A stretch of 64,000 nt of DNA from Algicoccus sp048820935 (GCF_048820935.1 NZ_JBMERD010000006.1:1-64000); one strand, 5' to 3'; numbered from the stretch's first letter, positions 1 to 9,071 are shown. Notes: generated from the letters alone by a model not told the origin. Translations and numbers: made by a program.

Positions 1-230
1 TTAGGGTTTGCCCATAGATCCACCTAAAGTTAGTGTTGTCACTGAGTCAAGTCCCAAATTTGCTGTAATTTCGTTTCTTTTCAGTTGGCTGACACGTCAT
101 AGGCCATCAGGCTGCAGCAACACCACATGGTGACGCTGCTGCACGTGCCCGTTCTCGTGACCAATCACGGTATTCGTTCATGTCCAAACACTATGAACAA
201 CGATTTCAAGACGTATATTAAAGTGGACAA
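1..230. other. Non-coding start of window, no gene recognised
   Basis: The 230 bases downstream of the TonB receptor gene hold no frame of useful length on either strand. A short minus-strand frame ends at base 1 but is closed by a stop after about 28 codons. I see no clear terminator hairpin after the receptor gene. The stretch could be the relic of another gene or of a mobile element, but nothing supports a name. Confidence 0.5.
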
Positions 231-2459
231 TCAAAACGATGCAGTCATGGTCATGTAATAGAAGCGACCTGGTTCGTTGTATGTTGCCGCCCCGACGTTA
301 ATCGACTGCGAACCTTCACGGTAGAGACGTTTATCGAACAAGTTGTTCACACCCACCCGAAAGGACAAGTTCTCGTCGTACTTATAGCCAACACTTAAAT
401 TGAATAATGCATAAGCACCTCGTACATTGAGTGCAGCACCCTTTAACGCATTATTAGCCGAATTAGCATTGGGGTTACGCGAGCGAGGCGTCTGTTTGCC
501 ATAGAAGGTTGCCATTGCCTGAGCCGACCATTTTTCGTTGATTTGCCAATCCAAGGTGCTATTGAGCGTGTAACGAGGAATCACTGATAGCGGCTGACCT
601 GTTTCAACGCTTTCGTTTTTGATCATGTATGTAAAGTTGTTGATTAATTTCAGCGTATTGCCATTTTCTCCGATTAACGGGATATTCAGGTTACCTTCCA
701 GCCCTTTTACAACTGCTCTACCTGAGTTAACCCATTGAAAGACCGCTGCATTATCCACGCGAGGGGGAACACCTTGGAGACCAAGATCTGTCACGATCTT
801 ATTCTGGTAATCATTTTGGAAATAGGTTAAACCAGCAGTCCAACCACCACGATCATAGGCAATACCAATTTCTTTGTTGACACTCGTTTCTGGACTCAGA
901 CCTTTGTTTCCCAGAATCCAGCACGGTCCCGGAATACCATCTGGGCACCCCTTACCGCGGGTTAGATAAGCGTAGCTAGGATTGGTTTGATAGAGATTAG
1001 GCACTTTGAAAGCACGGGCAATCCCCCCTTTAATCGTGATATCAGGCGTAAGGTAATACGACACATTCAGACTAGGACTCCAATTGGAACCCGCTTGATC
1101 ATGATGATCGAAACGCAGGCCAGGTGTCACATACAAATTCTCTGTGACTTCAATATTGTCTTCTACAAACAGCGCAAAAGACCGTGCTTTTGCTTTGTCA
1201 CTAAAGGTCGGGAAAATATTACTTCCCTTATCATATTGCTTACGCGCCCATGTCATGCTGTAAGGGTCGTACATTGACTCTTGCCGCCATTCACCCCCGA
1301 CCGTCACAAATTGATGAACCTCACCCAAACTGAACGGCATGCTGAAGTCGCCATTGACGGTATAGTTCGCAAGATCTGAGACAGACCGTTCTGCTTTAGG
1401 ATCGCTAATCGTACCTTCATAACCACCTGCTAGGCCTTCATTTAAGCGCGAGTTGCTTGTGCCCTCATACGCAAATGTTAAACGCGACTTTTTACCATCG
1501 CCGTAATCCCCACGATGGGTTAAAGAAACTGTACGACGGTACGTCGTGTTCGTTTCACCCCCAGCCAGTGATGCCTGTGTTTTGCCATTGCCACCAAACA
1601 GCACATCGCCTGCGTACAAATTTCCCTGACGGCTGTAACCCCCTTGAAGCTCTAATACCTGCCCATCGGTCACATCCCAGCGCAAGAGCATGTCAATATC
1701 TTTATTACGTACACCATCTCGACCACCCGGCGTGACCTTGCCGGTGGCCGCACGTCGATTAATCGTGACGGAATCAGGATCTGTCTTGGCGATATTACCG
1801 AACATGCGGAATGACAATCTTTCTGACAATGGACCCGTCAGCGTGAACCCGAGCCTACGCGTATCGCCCTCGTCTTTATGTTCGGCAATAGACTGGTAAA
1901 CAGTGACGGAGCCCGACAACTTGTCGGTGGGACGCTTGGTGATGATATTCACGACTCCACCGGCAGCACCCGAACCATAGCGTGTCGCTGCGGGACCTCG
2001 AAGAACTTCAATGCGTTCAACAGCCTCAGCGGGCACCCAATTACTGTCACCGCGGCTATTACGTTCACCATTACGCCCCATGCGCACCAAATCACGCGAA
2101 TGCACGGGTTTGCCATCGATGAGAATCAGAGTGTTTTCAGGGCCCATTCCGCGTAAATCAATCTGGCGATTGTTTCCGTACGCACCCGAGGCACTATTGC
2201 CTGTTAAGTTCACCCCAGGCATAGTTCGAATGATCTCAGCCAAATCATTCGCAGGTGGTCGCTGTTCAAGGGCTTCCTTATTGATCGTTGAAACGCCTGG
2301 AGCCTGTAGCAACGCTTGCTCGGCCGTCCCAAACACCGTAATGCTATCTAGCGTCGGAACTTCTCCTTCCGTTACCTGCGCAAAAGCCCCGGATACCATC
2401 AAGCTTAAAACCGACGGCATCAGAATCGATACCGTCTTTTGACGCATATTTCTCTTCAT
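231..2459 (-). CDS. TonB-dependent catecholate siderophore receptor (FepA/BfeA/PfeA-like)
   Basis: This is an outer-membrane gated porin that takes up ferric catecholate siderophores using energy from TonB-ExbB-ExbD. The 742 residues fit the FepA/PfeA/BfeA family. A signal peptide ends near Ala27 (GAFA), and a TonB box (DSITVFG, residues 38-44) follows. The plug carries PGVNL (81-85), IDLRGMG (about 100-106) and VERIEVLRGPAATRYGSG (148-164), and the barrel ends in Phe (TMTASF). GGAAA lies 7 bases before the chosen ATG. Upstream are a Fur box (2476-2494) and TTAAG repeats (2541-2566). The divergent uptake operon with a Fes-like esterase supports an enterobactin-type ligand, but the exact ligand is inferred. 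Confidence 0.93.
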   Translation of the reverse strand: MKRNMRQKTVSILMPSVLSLMVSGAFAQVTEGEVPTLDSITVFGTAEQALLQAPGVSTINKEALEQRPPANDLAEIIRTMPGVNLTGNSASGAYGNNRQIDLRGMGPENTLILIDGKPVHSRDLVRMGRNGERNSRGDSNWVPAEAVERIEVLRGPAATRYGSGAAGGVVNIITKRPTDKLSGSVTVYQSIAEHKDEGDTRRLGFTLTGPLSERLSFRMFGNIAKTDPDSVTINRRAATGKVTPGGRDGVRNKDIDMLLRWDVTDGQVLELQGGYSRQGNLYAGDVLFGGNGKTQASLAGGETNTTYRRTVSLTHRGDYGDGKKSRLTFAYEGTSNSRLNEGLAGGYEGTISDPKAERSVSDLANYTVNGDFSMPFSLGEVHQFVTVGGEWRQESMYDPYSMTWARKQYDKGSNIFPTFSDKAKARSFALFVEDNIEVTENLYVTPGLRFDHHDQAGSNWSPSLNVSYYLTPDITIKGGIARAFKVPNLYQTNPSYAYLTRGKGCPDGIPGPCWILGNKGLSPETSVNKEIGIAYDRGGWTAGLTYFQNDYQNKIVTDLGLQGVPPRVDNAAVFQWVNSGRAVVKGLEGNLNIPLIGENGNTLKLINNFTYMIKNESVETGQPLSVIPRYTLNSTLDWQINEKWSAQAMATFYGKQTPRSRNPNANSANNALKGAALNVRGAYALFNLSVGYKYDENLSFRVGVNNLFDKRLYREGSQSINVGAATYNEPGRFYYMTMTASF

Positions 2460-2475
2460 TGCAAATTTCCATATT

Positions 2476-2494
2476 GAGAATGATTATCACCATC
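2476..2494 (-). promoter_or_regulatory. Fur box of the TonB receptor gene
   Basis: GAGAATGATTATCACCATC matches 15 of 19 positions of the classical Fur consensus (GATAATGATAATCATTATC). It lies 17 bases upstream of the receptor start codon, where bound Fe-Fur would block transcription or early elongation. No binding data are available. The call rests on sequence match and on the function of the gene. Confidence 0.75.
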
Positions 2495-2540
2495 ATTGCG
2501 GCTGTCGATTCTAATAGGATGCAATCTGCAAAATTATGAG

Positions 2541-2566
2541 CTTAAGTTTTCTTAAGAAATCTTATT
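2541..2566. promoter_or_regulatory. Direct TTAAG repeats, candidate response-regulator operator
   Basis: Three half-sites (CTTAAG, CTTAAG, CTTATT) start at 2541, 2551 and 2561 with an exact 10-base period, upstream of the receptor's Fur box. OmpR-family regulators bind same-face direct repeats, and PmrA-type sites are built from TTAA-containing half-sites. The OmpR-type regulator gene next door, and similar repeats before the isochorismate synthase, suggest that this is its operator. This is inference from pattern only. Confidence 0.45.
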
Positions 2567-2711
2567 CTATCTCCAGCAATTCCGTCTGATGACCACCACA
2601 CTTCGTCACAACACACGTTGTATTTTCTGTGATTGATTCCACCATTTCGTGAGATTTTCGGCTCTCTCACAACATTCAATGTATTCACACAAAACTAGAA
2701 CAAAGATATAT

Positions 2712-2726
2712 TGAGAATAATTCTCA
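2712..2726. promoter_or_regulatory. Fur box upstream of the response regulator gene
   Basis: TGAGAATAATTCTCA is a near-perfect 7-1-7 inverted repeat that matches the Fur core TGATAATnATTATCA at 12 of 14 defined positions. It lies about 86 bases before the regulator start codon in the divergent region, so it probably places the regulator under iron control as well. Confidence 0.65.
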
Positions 2727-2811
2727 CAGAGATTAAAATAACTTTTATTAAGTATTACTTGCCCATCTAGTTTAACTTGCTTCATTCTCACCCTCTCGGG
2801 TCGTCATCACC

Positions 2812-3522
2812 ATGCTAGAACCCTCCATCCATCCTGAGATTTTGATTGCCGACACCGATGCGGAACTGACACAAATGCTCAGTACATATTTATCACTTGA
2901 TCATTTCAACGTAACAGTCGTCCACGATGGTCTTATCGCTGCCGAAATGCTTACCAGCCAGATATTTGACCTGACAGTCATGGATTTGATGTTGCCGGGC
3001 ATGAACGGATTGGAAATCTTGCGTCAATATCGCCATATCTCTCAAAAGCCCGTCATCATCTTGTCTGCTCACGACAGCGAAACGGATCGAGTGCTTGGTC
3101 TAGAAAATGGGGCTGACGACTACTTATCCAAGCCCTTTGGTCCGCGTGAGTTAAAAGCACGTATTCAAGCCATTTTGCGACGCACCACAGGGCAATTGAA
3201 CAACACAAAAATGTTGCGATTCGGTCCGTTATCCTACGTGGCATCAACTGACAGCATCTACTGGGACGATCAGCAGACTGCGCTTACGGGCGCTGAACAA
3301 CGTCTTCTGAAACGTTTAATGTGTACGCCAGGTCAATGCGTGTCTCGCAGAGAGCTGGCACGATATGCACTAGGACATGTGCAATCAGCTTATGACCGTT
3401 GCATCGAAACCCACATCAGTAACATTCGCCGAAAGCTACAACTCAATTTTCAGGGTGCACCAGTCCTTCTTCGTAATTTACGCGGATGGGGCTATATCTT
3501 AATCGCTAGTCAACCGGATTAA
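2812..3522 (+). CDS. OmpR/PhoB-family response regulator without an adjacent kinase
   Basis: This is a DNA-binding response regulator of 236 residues. The receiver domain (about 9-120) has the acidic pair Asp14/Asp16, phospho-acceptor Asp58 (VMDLMLPG), Ser85 and Lys107 (LSKPF). A winged-helix domain follows (about 140-232), with TGAEQRLLKRL, ETHISNIRRKL and LRGWGYIL. It sits between the siderophore receptor and the isochorismate synthase, which recalls PfeR of Pseudomonas next to pfeA, but no histidine kinase gene lies in the window. A Fur box precedes it. It probably activates the receptor and uptake genes; the stimulus and partner kinase are unknown. The start has only a weak ribosome site (GGGTCG). 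Confidence 0.85.
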   Translation: MLEPSIHPEILIADTDAELTQMLSTYLSLDHFNVTVVHDGLIAAEMLTSQIFDLTVMDLMLPGMNGLEILRQYRHISQKPVIILSAHDSETDRVLGLENGADDYLSKPFGPRELKARIQAILRRTTGQLNNTKMLRFGPLSYVASTDSIYWDDQQTALTGAEQRLLKRLMCTPGQCVSRRELARYALGHVQSAYDRCIETHISNIRRKLQLNFQGAPVLLRNLRGWGYILIASQPD

Positions 3523-3588
3523 CACCTCTTTTCAGCTTAAAACGGTCTGCATTCTCATGACTAAATTCACCACAACGCAAGAGTATAA

Positions 3589-3627
3589 GTTAAGTTTTTT
3601 CATTAAAAAATTTAAGTTATTCTTAGA
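3589..3627. promoter_or_regulatory. TTAAG repeats upstream of the isochorismate synthase
   Basis: GTTAAG (3589), TTTAAG (3611) and CTTAGA (3622) lie in an AT-rich stretch. The last two are spaced 11 bases apart, as in PmrA-type direct repeats. As at the receptor promoter, the repeats lie upstream of a Fur box, which suggests joint control by the neighbouring response regulator. The spacing is less regular than at 2541, so the call is tentative. Confidence 0.35.
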
Positions 3628-3637
3628 GGTATAGAAA

Positions 3638-3652
3638 TGAGAATGCGTATCA
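3638..3652. promoter_or_regulatory. Fur box of the isochorismate synthase/uptake operon
   Basis: TGAGAATGCGTATCA matches the 7-1-7 Fur core TGATAATnATTATCA at 11 of 14 defined positions. It lies about 153 bases upstream of the first gene of the plus-strand iron operon. It is weaker than the two boxes in the divergent region. Confidence 0.5.
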
Positions 3653-3805
3653 ATGCTATTATTCGCATCTTTTCTTAACACTTCTCCCTGAAAATGAGCA
3701 TTACTTGAAACAAGCCATCATGTTTTTTAAGCACTAAGAAACGACCTTTCTAACGCCCCTAAAGCCTATGGTTAGACCTTACATATCCTCTAAAGGACAT
3801 CAAAT

Positions 3806-5002
3806 ATGCGAGCAAAATCAGAGACATCAATCACAGGTTTCGCAGCTACCACACGCTGGTTAATTGAGGACTTTTCGCGAGGCGACATCTTCTTTGCCTC
3901 ACCAAACACACAATGGAGAAGCCGGTTTGACCAAGGTGTACTAGCCACAGTTAAATCCGCAAGCTCTGCAACAGTACAGTCATTGTTTGAGCATGCGCAT
4001 CAGAAACACATTGATAAGCCCGTCTTATTCGGGCTCATACCCTTCGATACAAGACAAGCAGCTAGCTTCACCGTACCAATGACATATGAATGTGCGGACA
4101 TACCCAAAAAAAGCACAAATCCATCAAAAACTTATCCAAGAAAAGAATCTGATTCAAAAATTCTTGAACGTACGTTTGTTCCACAACCCGAAGCTTATGC
4201 AGACATGGTGCGTGATGCACTGACATTGATTGACAAAGGTACTTTACAAAAGATTGTGTTAGCTCGCGCGGTTGATATTGAGCTCAATCAACCTCCTGAA
4301 TACTCTCAATTACTCCAAGACCTACTGCATCGGAACCCGCACGGATATACTTTTGCACTCCCGATTTGGGCTGAGAATAATAAAACCAAGGCGATCATGA
4401 TAGGCGCTAGCCCCGAATTGCTCGTTAGACGTGAAGGTGATCGTATTTCCGTCAATCCACTTGCAGGCTCCAGAAGTCGTTCATCAAATCAGGAGTTCGA
4501 CCTCGTACTAAAAGAAAACCTAACTCATTCCGAAAAAGATCTGCGTGAACATGCCTACGTCGTTTCATCCATCAAACGCATTTTGCAGGCTTTTTGTGAT
4601 GAGCTCGACGTACCATTAACCCCATCTGTCATCGGCACCGATACGCTTTGGCATTTATCTACATTCATCCGAGGTCGCCTGCGCGATCCAAATGTTTGCG
4701 CACTTCAAGTTGCATGTGCACTGCACCCCACACCTGCGATTTGCGGTCATCCGACAGCGCCTGCCTTTGAGCACATCAGGCATCTGGAACCTTTTGAACG
4801 CGAGTATTTCGCGGGTCTGGTGGGTTGGCAGCGTCCGAATGGCGATGGTGAGTGGGCACTGACTCTACGTTGTGCAATGCAGACCCATCCCTCACTGCTT
4901 CGAGTCTATGCAGGCGCAGGGATTGTCGCCGGATCTAACCCTAATAACGAAATCACTGAAACTAGCACCAAGATGGAAACTTTCAATCGCGCGCTCGTAT
5001 GA
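3806..5002 (+). CDS. Isochorismate synthase (EntC/DhbC-like)
   Basis: The protein should convert chorismate to isochorismate, the first step of catechol or salicylate siderophore synthesis. Its 398 residues match the EntC length. Visible family signatures are KIVLARA with catalytic Lys149 (EntC Lys147), IGASPELL with Glu204 (EntC Glu197), NPLAGSR (217-223), SEKDLREH, LHPTPAICGHP, REYFAGLVGW and the C-terminal AGAGIVAGSNP with EITETSTKME. AAAGGA precedes the ATG. It is the first gene of the iron operon and carries a Fur box upstream. No entA, entB, entE or NRPS gene lies in the window, so the product must be used by genes elsewhere or, less likely, in another pathway such as menaquinone. Confidence 0.88.
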   Translation: MRAKSETSITGFAATTRWLIEDFSRGDIFFASPNTQWRSRFDQGVLATVKSASSATVQSLFEHAHQKHIDKPVLFGLIPFDTRQAASFTVPMTYECADIPKKSTNPSKTYPRKESDSKILERTFVPQPEAYADMVRDALTLIDKGTLQKIVLARAVDIELNQPPEYSQLLQDLLHRNPHGYTFALPIWAENNKTKAIMIGASPELLVRREGDRISVNPLAGSRSRSSNQEFDLVLKENLTHSEKDLREHAYVVSSIKRILQAFCDELDVPLTPSVIGTDTLWHLSTFIRGRLRDPNVCALQVACALHPTPAICGHPTAPAFEHIRHLEPFEREYFAGLVGWQRPNGDGEWALTLRCAMQTHPSLLRVYAGAGIVAGSNPNNEITETSTKMETFNRALV

Positions 5003-5098
5003 CATCGCCACAATCAAGCATGTGTTTGTCGCCTGCTGCCACATCGCCATGATCCTACTTGACCATTTATTTGTAACCCACTGTTATTTAAACTTTTT

Positions 5099-6151
5099 AT
5101 GTCTTCTGCTCCTAGCGTACAACGGACTGACAAGCAATACCAGCAATTGCTCAGAGTTCGCTGCTGGATGATCGCAACACTCATACTTGTAATTTTCTTT
5201 TCCACGCTAGTCGATTTCACATTAGGGCCTTCTGCGCTGACATTGGCTGATTTATTCCAAACATTGCTTCAGCCATCCATGGCAAAACCTTCTATTCGCG
5301 TCATTGTTTGGGAATTCAGATTACCTTATTCGATGATGGCAATAGCTGTTGGTATGGCGCTAGGATTGGCTGGTGCTGAAATGCAAACCATTTTAAACAA
5401 TCCACTGGCGAGCCCTTTTACCCTAGGCATTTCATCAGCAGCTGCATTCGGGGCTTCACTAGCCATCGTGTTAGATTTCTCGATCCCGGGTCTACCGGAT
5501 AGCTGGATGATAGGCGGCAACGCTTTTCTGTTCGCGCTACTGTCTGCCCTACTACTAGATACTGCTGCACGCTGGGGTGCGATGCGCAGCTCAGACATTG
5601 TGCTTTTCGGGATCGCCATGGTGTTTTCGTTTAATGCCTTGGTTTCCCTGATGCAATTCGTTGCGAGCGCCGAAGATCTGCAAGATCTGGTGTTCTGGAC
5701 CATGGGGAGCTTGTCCCGTGCCACTTGGCCCAAAGTAAGCGTGATGATGCTAGTCGTGGCCTTGATATGGCCGCTAGCGATGAAGGATACCTGGAAACTA
5801 ACGGCTCTGCGCCTAGGCGAAGACCGCGCTTTTAGCTTCGGCGTCAATGTGCAGAAACTGCGTTTGGTCACTTTACTGCGCATCAGCTTACTGGCGGCCT
5901 TAGCGGTTTCATTTGTTGGCACGATTAGCTTTATCGGTCTGATCGCACCACACATCGCGCGCCGACTCTTTGGTGAAGACCATCGCTTTTATCTCCCAGC
6001 GAGTGCCTTGATCGGTGCCATGGTGCTGTCACTAGCCTCAATCGCCTCCAAGAATATTTCAAACGGCATCATCCTACCCGTAGGCCTTGTGACGTCATTT
6101 GTTGGCGTTCCCTTCTTTTTATCGGTGGTTTTAAACCGCCAAAGCGACTAA
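5099..6151 (+). CDS. Iron-siderophore ABC transporter permease (FecCD family)
   Basis: This inner-membrane permease imports the iron-siderophore complex from the periplasm. Its 350 residues are rich in hydrophobic helices (about nine or ten) with the FecCD signatures GAEMQTILNNPLASP (near residue 92) and FIGLIAPHIARRLFG (near 280). It is the only permease gene in the operon, so it probably acts as a homodimer, as BtuC does, rather than as a FecC/FecD pair. The ATPase gene follows after 5 bases. The start has little Shine-Dalgarno character; the gap to the preceding gene is 96 bases. Confidence 0.9.
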   Translation: MSSAPSVQRTDKQYQQLLRVRCWMIATLILVIFFSTLVDFTLGPSALTLADLFQTLLQPSMAKPSIRVIVWEFRLPYSMMAIAVGMALGLAGAEMQTILNNPLASPFTLGISSAAAFGASLAIVLDFSIPGLPDSWMIGGNAFLFALLSALLLDTAARWGAMRSSDIVLFGIAMVFSFNALVSLMQFVASAEDLQDLVFWTMGSLSRATWPKVSVMMLVVALIWPLAMKDTWKLTALRLGEDRAFSFGVNVQKLRLVTLLRISLLAALAVSFVGTISFIGLIAPHIARRLFGEDHRFYLPASALIGAMVLSLASIASKNISNGIILPVGLVTSFVGVPFFLSVVLNRQSD

Positions 6152-6156
6152 AGACC

Positions 6157-6942
6157 ATGCTAGAAATCAATCATCTACAGGTCATCCATCAGAAGCAAAC
6201 CATTATCCCTAATTTCGCACTTAAAGCGGTACCAGCAGGAACGCTCGTGTCCATACTAGGATCCAATGGCAGTGGCAAATCCACCTTACTCAAAGCACTC
6301 GCAGGTTTATTGACTTGTAAGCAGGGAACTATACGGTTAAATGGCACAGATTTAGAAAAAATCAATTTCGAACAAAGAGCACAACAAGTAGTTTACCTAC
6401 CACAATCCCTACCGGCCCCAACCCATCTACGTGTCCTGGAATCTGTTCTGGTGGCAGCTAAAGCTTCATCACTCGCCACTGAAGCCAGTGGCACACATCT
6501 GAATCAAATCATGTCCTTACTGCAGCACCTAGGTATCGAGCATCTCGCCATGCATTATCTGGATCAACTCTCCGGTGGACAAAAACAACTGGTAGGTCTG
6601 GCTCAAGCTTTAATACGACGTCCAAAACTGCTATTGCTTGATGAGCCCCTATCGGCCTTGGACTTGAATTATCAATTTCATGTCATGGATTTGCTGCGCA
6701 AAGAAACCCACGAGCATGGGCTGGTAACGCTCATTGTGCTGCACGATCTCAATACTGCCTTAAGACATAGTGATTATGCCGTCTTAATTCAACAAGGAAA
6801 ATTACTAGGCGAAGGCCGACCTGGTCAGATCATTACGCCTAAGTTATTAGCCAAAGGCTATGGAGTTCGGGCACGGATAGAACCTTGCTCCAAAGGCATC
6901 TTGCAAGTTTTTATAGACGGACTATGTGCCCCAGTCAGGTAA
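6157..6942 (+). CDS. Iron-siderophore ABC transporter ATP-binding protein (FepC/FecE type)
   Basis: This cytoplasmic ATPase powers the neighbouring permease. Its 261 residues contain Walker A GSNGSGKS (35-42), the Q-loop region VVYLPQSLPAP, the ABC signature LSGGQ (137-141), Walker B LLLLDE (157-162) with the D-loop SALD, and the switch histidine in IVLHDLN. Size and motifs match the FecE/FepC/BtuD subfamily. It lies 5 bases after the permease gene and 3 bases before the binding-protein gene, so the three are surely translated as one operon. Confidence 0.93.
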   Translation: MLEINHLQVIHQKQTIIPNFALKAVPAGTLVSILGSNGSGKSTLLKALAGLLTCKQGTIRLNGTDLEKINFEQRAQQVVYLPQSLPAPTHLRVLESVLVAAKASSLATEASGTHLNQIMSLLQHLGIEHLAMHYLDQLSGGQKQLVGLAQALIRRPKLLLLDEPLSALDLNYQFHVMDLLRKETHEHGLVTLIVLHDLNTALRHSDYAVLIQQGKLLGEGRPGQIITPKLLAKGYGVRARIEPCSKGILQVFIDGLCAPVR

Positions 6943-6945
6943 AAA

Positions 6946-8076
6946 ATGCTTTTAAGATTCACACACACTTGCACCCTTTTTCTCCTATCGCTGGTCTGCA
7001 TCATTGTCAATGCGCAGACCATCACGGTGACGGATGCCATGGGACGCAACGTCACACTCAACGCACCTGCTAAACGCGTTGTTTTAACACAAGCACGTCA
7101 CCTACCAGTTCTGGCTCTGATTCACCCTGATCCGGTTAGCATTCTGGCAGCTTGGTCAGACGAATTTCGCACCTCGTTTTCCAATGAATATCAAAACTAT
7201 CTAGAAAAATTCCCCGAAATTGCCCATATTCCTATCGTCGGGCACCACACATCAGACAGTTTTTCAGTTGAACAAACCATCGCGCTTGAACCTGATCTTA
7301 TCGTACTCACAGCCAACTTTGCTGGAATAGGCAAAGGACAAGATCCCCAAGACTCTTTAATGATGCAGCAGTTCAACGCCGCTGGCATTCCTGTCATCGT
7401 GATTGATTTTTTCCTTCAACCGATGAAAAACACCGTACCTAGCCTGAGGGCACTTGGTGCAGCGATTGGTCAGGTGCAACGCACCGAAGACTTCATCACC
7501 TTATACAAATCGCACATGGCCGCCATCGAAAAACGCCTGCTCAATGTATCTGACGATGATAAACCGCCTGTATTCATCCACGCACATGCCGGCAGCACAG
7601 ATTGTTGCAACTCACCAGGCACAGGCACATTCAACAACATGGTGAGCTATGCAGGTGGCCACAACATCGGAAGTGATGTACTTAAGACCGTGACGGGTCG
7701 ACTCAGTTTTGAATATATCAATTCACGCCAGCCAACCATTTATATCGCAACGGGCACAGGCGCCGGTAAACGCGCCAGCACAGGACTTACGATTGGGACG
7801 GGCGTAGGCACCCATGATGCACGTGTCAGTTTAAAACGCATTATCATTAGCAACCACCTTGAAGTGTTACCCGCCATACATCATGAAAACGCTCATGGTA
7901 TTTGGCACGCCTTCAATGACTCGCCACTGCATGTTGTGTTTATTGAGGCCCTAGCGCGTTGGATACACCCTAATCATTTTACTGACATTTCTGCCGAGGA
8001 CACCTTAGCTGAAATCAATCAACGTTTTCTGACTGTGCCTCTGGAAGGTACTTATATGGTGGATTTAACTAAATAG
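6946..8076 (+). CDS. Periplasmic iron-siderophore binding protein (FepB/FecB-like)
   Basis: This is the substrate-binding component of the ABC importer. A signal peptide covers residues 1-23 (VNA then Q24), with no lipobox cysteine, so the protein should be soluble in the periplasm. The mature start DAMGRNVTLNAPAKRVVL is the typical opening of the class III (TroA/BtuF-like) fold, and EQTIALEPDLIVLTANF fits its first lobe. At 376 residues it is longer than FepB (about 320). A Cys-Cys pair (STDCCNSPGTGTF) is unusual. The preceding ATPase gene ends 3 bases before. Confidence 0.88.
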   Translation: MLLRFTHTCTLFLLSLVCIIVNAQTITVTDAMGRNVTLNAPAKRVVLTQARHLPVLALIHPDPVSILAAWSDEFRTSFSNEYQNYLEKFPEIAHIPIVGHHTSDSFSVEQTIALEPDLIVLTANFAGIGKGQDPQDSLMMQQFNAAGIPVIVIDFFLQPMKNTVPSLRALGAAIGQVQRTEDFITLYKSHMAAIEKRLLNVSDDDKPPVFIHAHAGSTDCCNSPGTGTFNNMVSYAGGHNIGSDVLKTVTGRLSFEYINSRQPTIYIATGTGAGKRASTGLTIGTGVGTHDARVSLKRIIISNHLEVLPAIHHENAHGIWHAFNDSPLHVVFIEALARWIHPNHFTDISAEDTLAEINQRFLTVPLEGTYMVDLTK

Positions 8077-8087
8077 GGCCGACGACA

Positions 8088-8924
8088 ATGCCTCAGTTTT
8101 TCACAACAGAGCAGTTACTGGTCAATCCTGTAGGCCGCGAATATCGTTTGCGCATCTGGCGTCCAAGCAACCCTGACCCAACCACTTCAATCAACACATT
8201 GCTCTTTTTGGATGGTCAGTGGTTGGATTCAATGCTAGATCCAATCATTCAGACTGTTTCCCAAACGAATGTTCAGTTTGCCAGCCTCGGGTACTGCGTG
8301 ACTGAACGCAGCATTCTTGCACCTTGGCGTGCTTATGACTACACACCATCTGGCCCATTAGGACATCAAAACGATCCCAGAAACTGTGCTTGGCTTTGTG
8401 GTGGCGCTGATGCACTGTTGGCATTTTTAAAAAAAGAGGTTTTGCCACGATTGGCACCACCTTCATCGGTCTCAAGGGCGACAGTATCTCTCTTTGGCCA
8501 TTCCTATGCAGGGCTTTTCAGCTTGTATGGCTGGCTAAATGCTGCTCCATTGTTTAGTCATATCTACTCGGCAAGTCCTTCCTTATGGTGGTATTGGCCA
8601 TATATGCTAGATCTTCTCATGGCGAATTCAAACATTGCGCAGAACCAGACACGGAGCCAGAAAGGCAGTCCACCACTCCATGTTTACGTGGGTACACAAG
8701 AGCGCTGGCGACCACACTCTGATACTACAGACTCACTACGTGAACCTAGCATATCGACTGTGCCATTCGCACAGACGTTTTTAACTAGTGCACAAATTGC
8801 GGGTTACGACAAGATCACACTTCAGCTTCTTGAAGGCATCTCCCACGGTCCAATGCTACACAGCGCTGCGCATCATGCACTGGAACACTTCACAAAGCTC
8901 AATACATCAACCAACTCCATCTGA
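8088..8924 (+). CDS. Siderophore esterase of the IroE/Fes-like family
   Basis: An alpha/beta hydrolase of 278 residues, probably hydrolysing the ester backbone of an enterobactin-type siderophore to release iron. Family marks are RAYDYTP (81-87), the nucleophile Ser139 in GHSYAG, a YSASPSLWW segment and a late histidine in EGISHGP. No signal peptide is visible. The product therefore looks cytoplasmic like Fes, although domain composition resembles IroE/BesA, which lack the N-terminal Fes domain. It is the last gene of the iron operon, 11 bases after the binding-protein gene. Substrate is inferred from context. Confidence 0.82.
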   Translation: MPQFFTTEQLLVNPVGREYRLRIWRPSNPDPTTSINTLLFLDGQWLDSMLDPIIQTVSQTNVQFASLGYCVTERSILAPWRAYDYTPSGPLGHQNDPRNCAWLCGGADALLAFLKKEVLPRLAPPSSVSRATVSLFGHSYAGLFSLYGWLNAAPLFSHIYSASPSLWWYWPYMLDLLMANSNIAQNQTRSQKGSPPLHVYVGTQERWRPHSDTTDSLREPSISTVPFAQTFLTSAQIAGYDKITLQLLEGISHGPMLHSAAHHALEHFTKLNTSTNSI

Positions 8925-9071
8925 AATAGAAATCACTGAGTGGTAGTCCTCCCTGAACACGTACATCAATGAGCCGTATACAGATGAATCAATGTACTAC
9001 CCCTGACCCTGAGTTTGCCCCTCAACAACGTAGTTCTTAATTCCAGTTACATTAGAAGAAAGGAGTCTGAA

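Noticed and set aside
2606..2791. Short minus-strand frame between the receptor and response regulator genes
   Set aside because: No ribosome site, no family resemblance, and it covers the promoter region with the Fur box.
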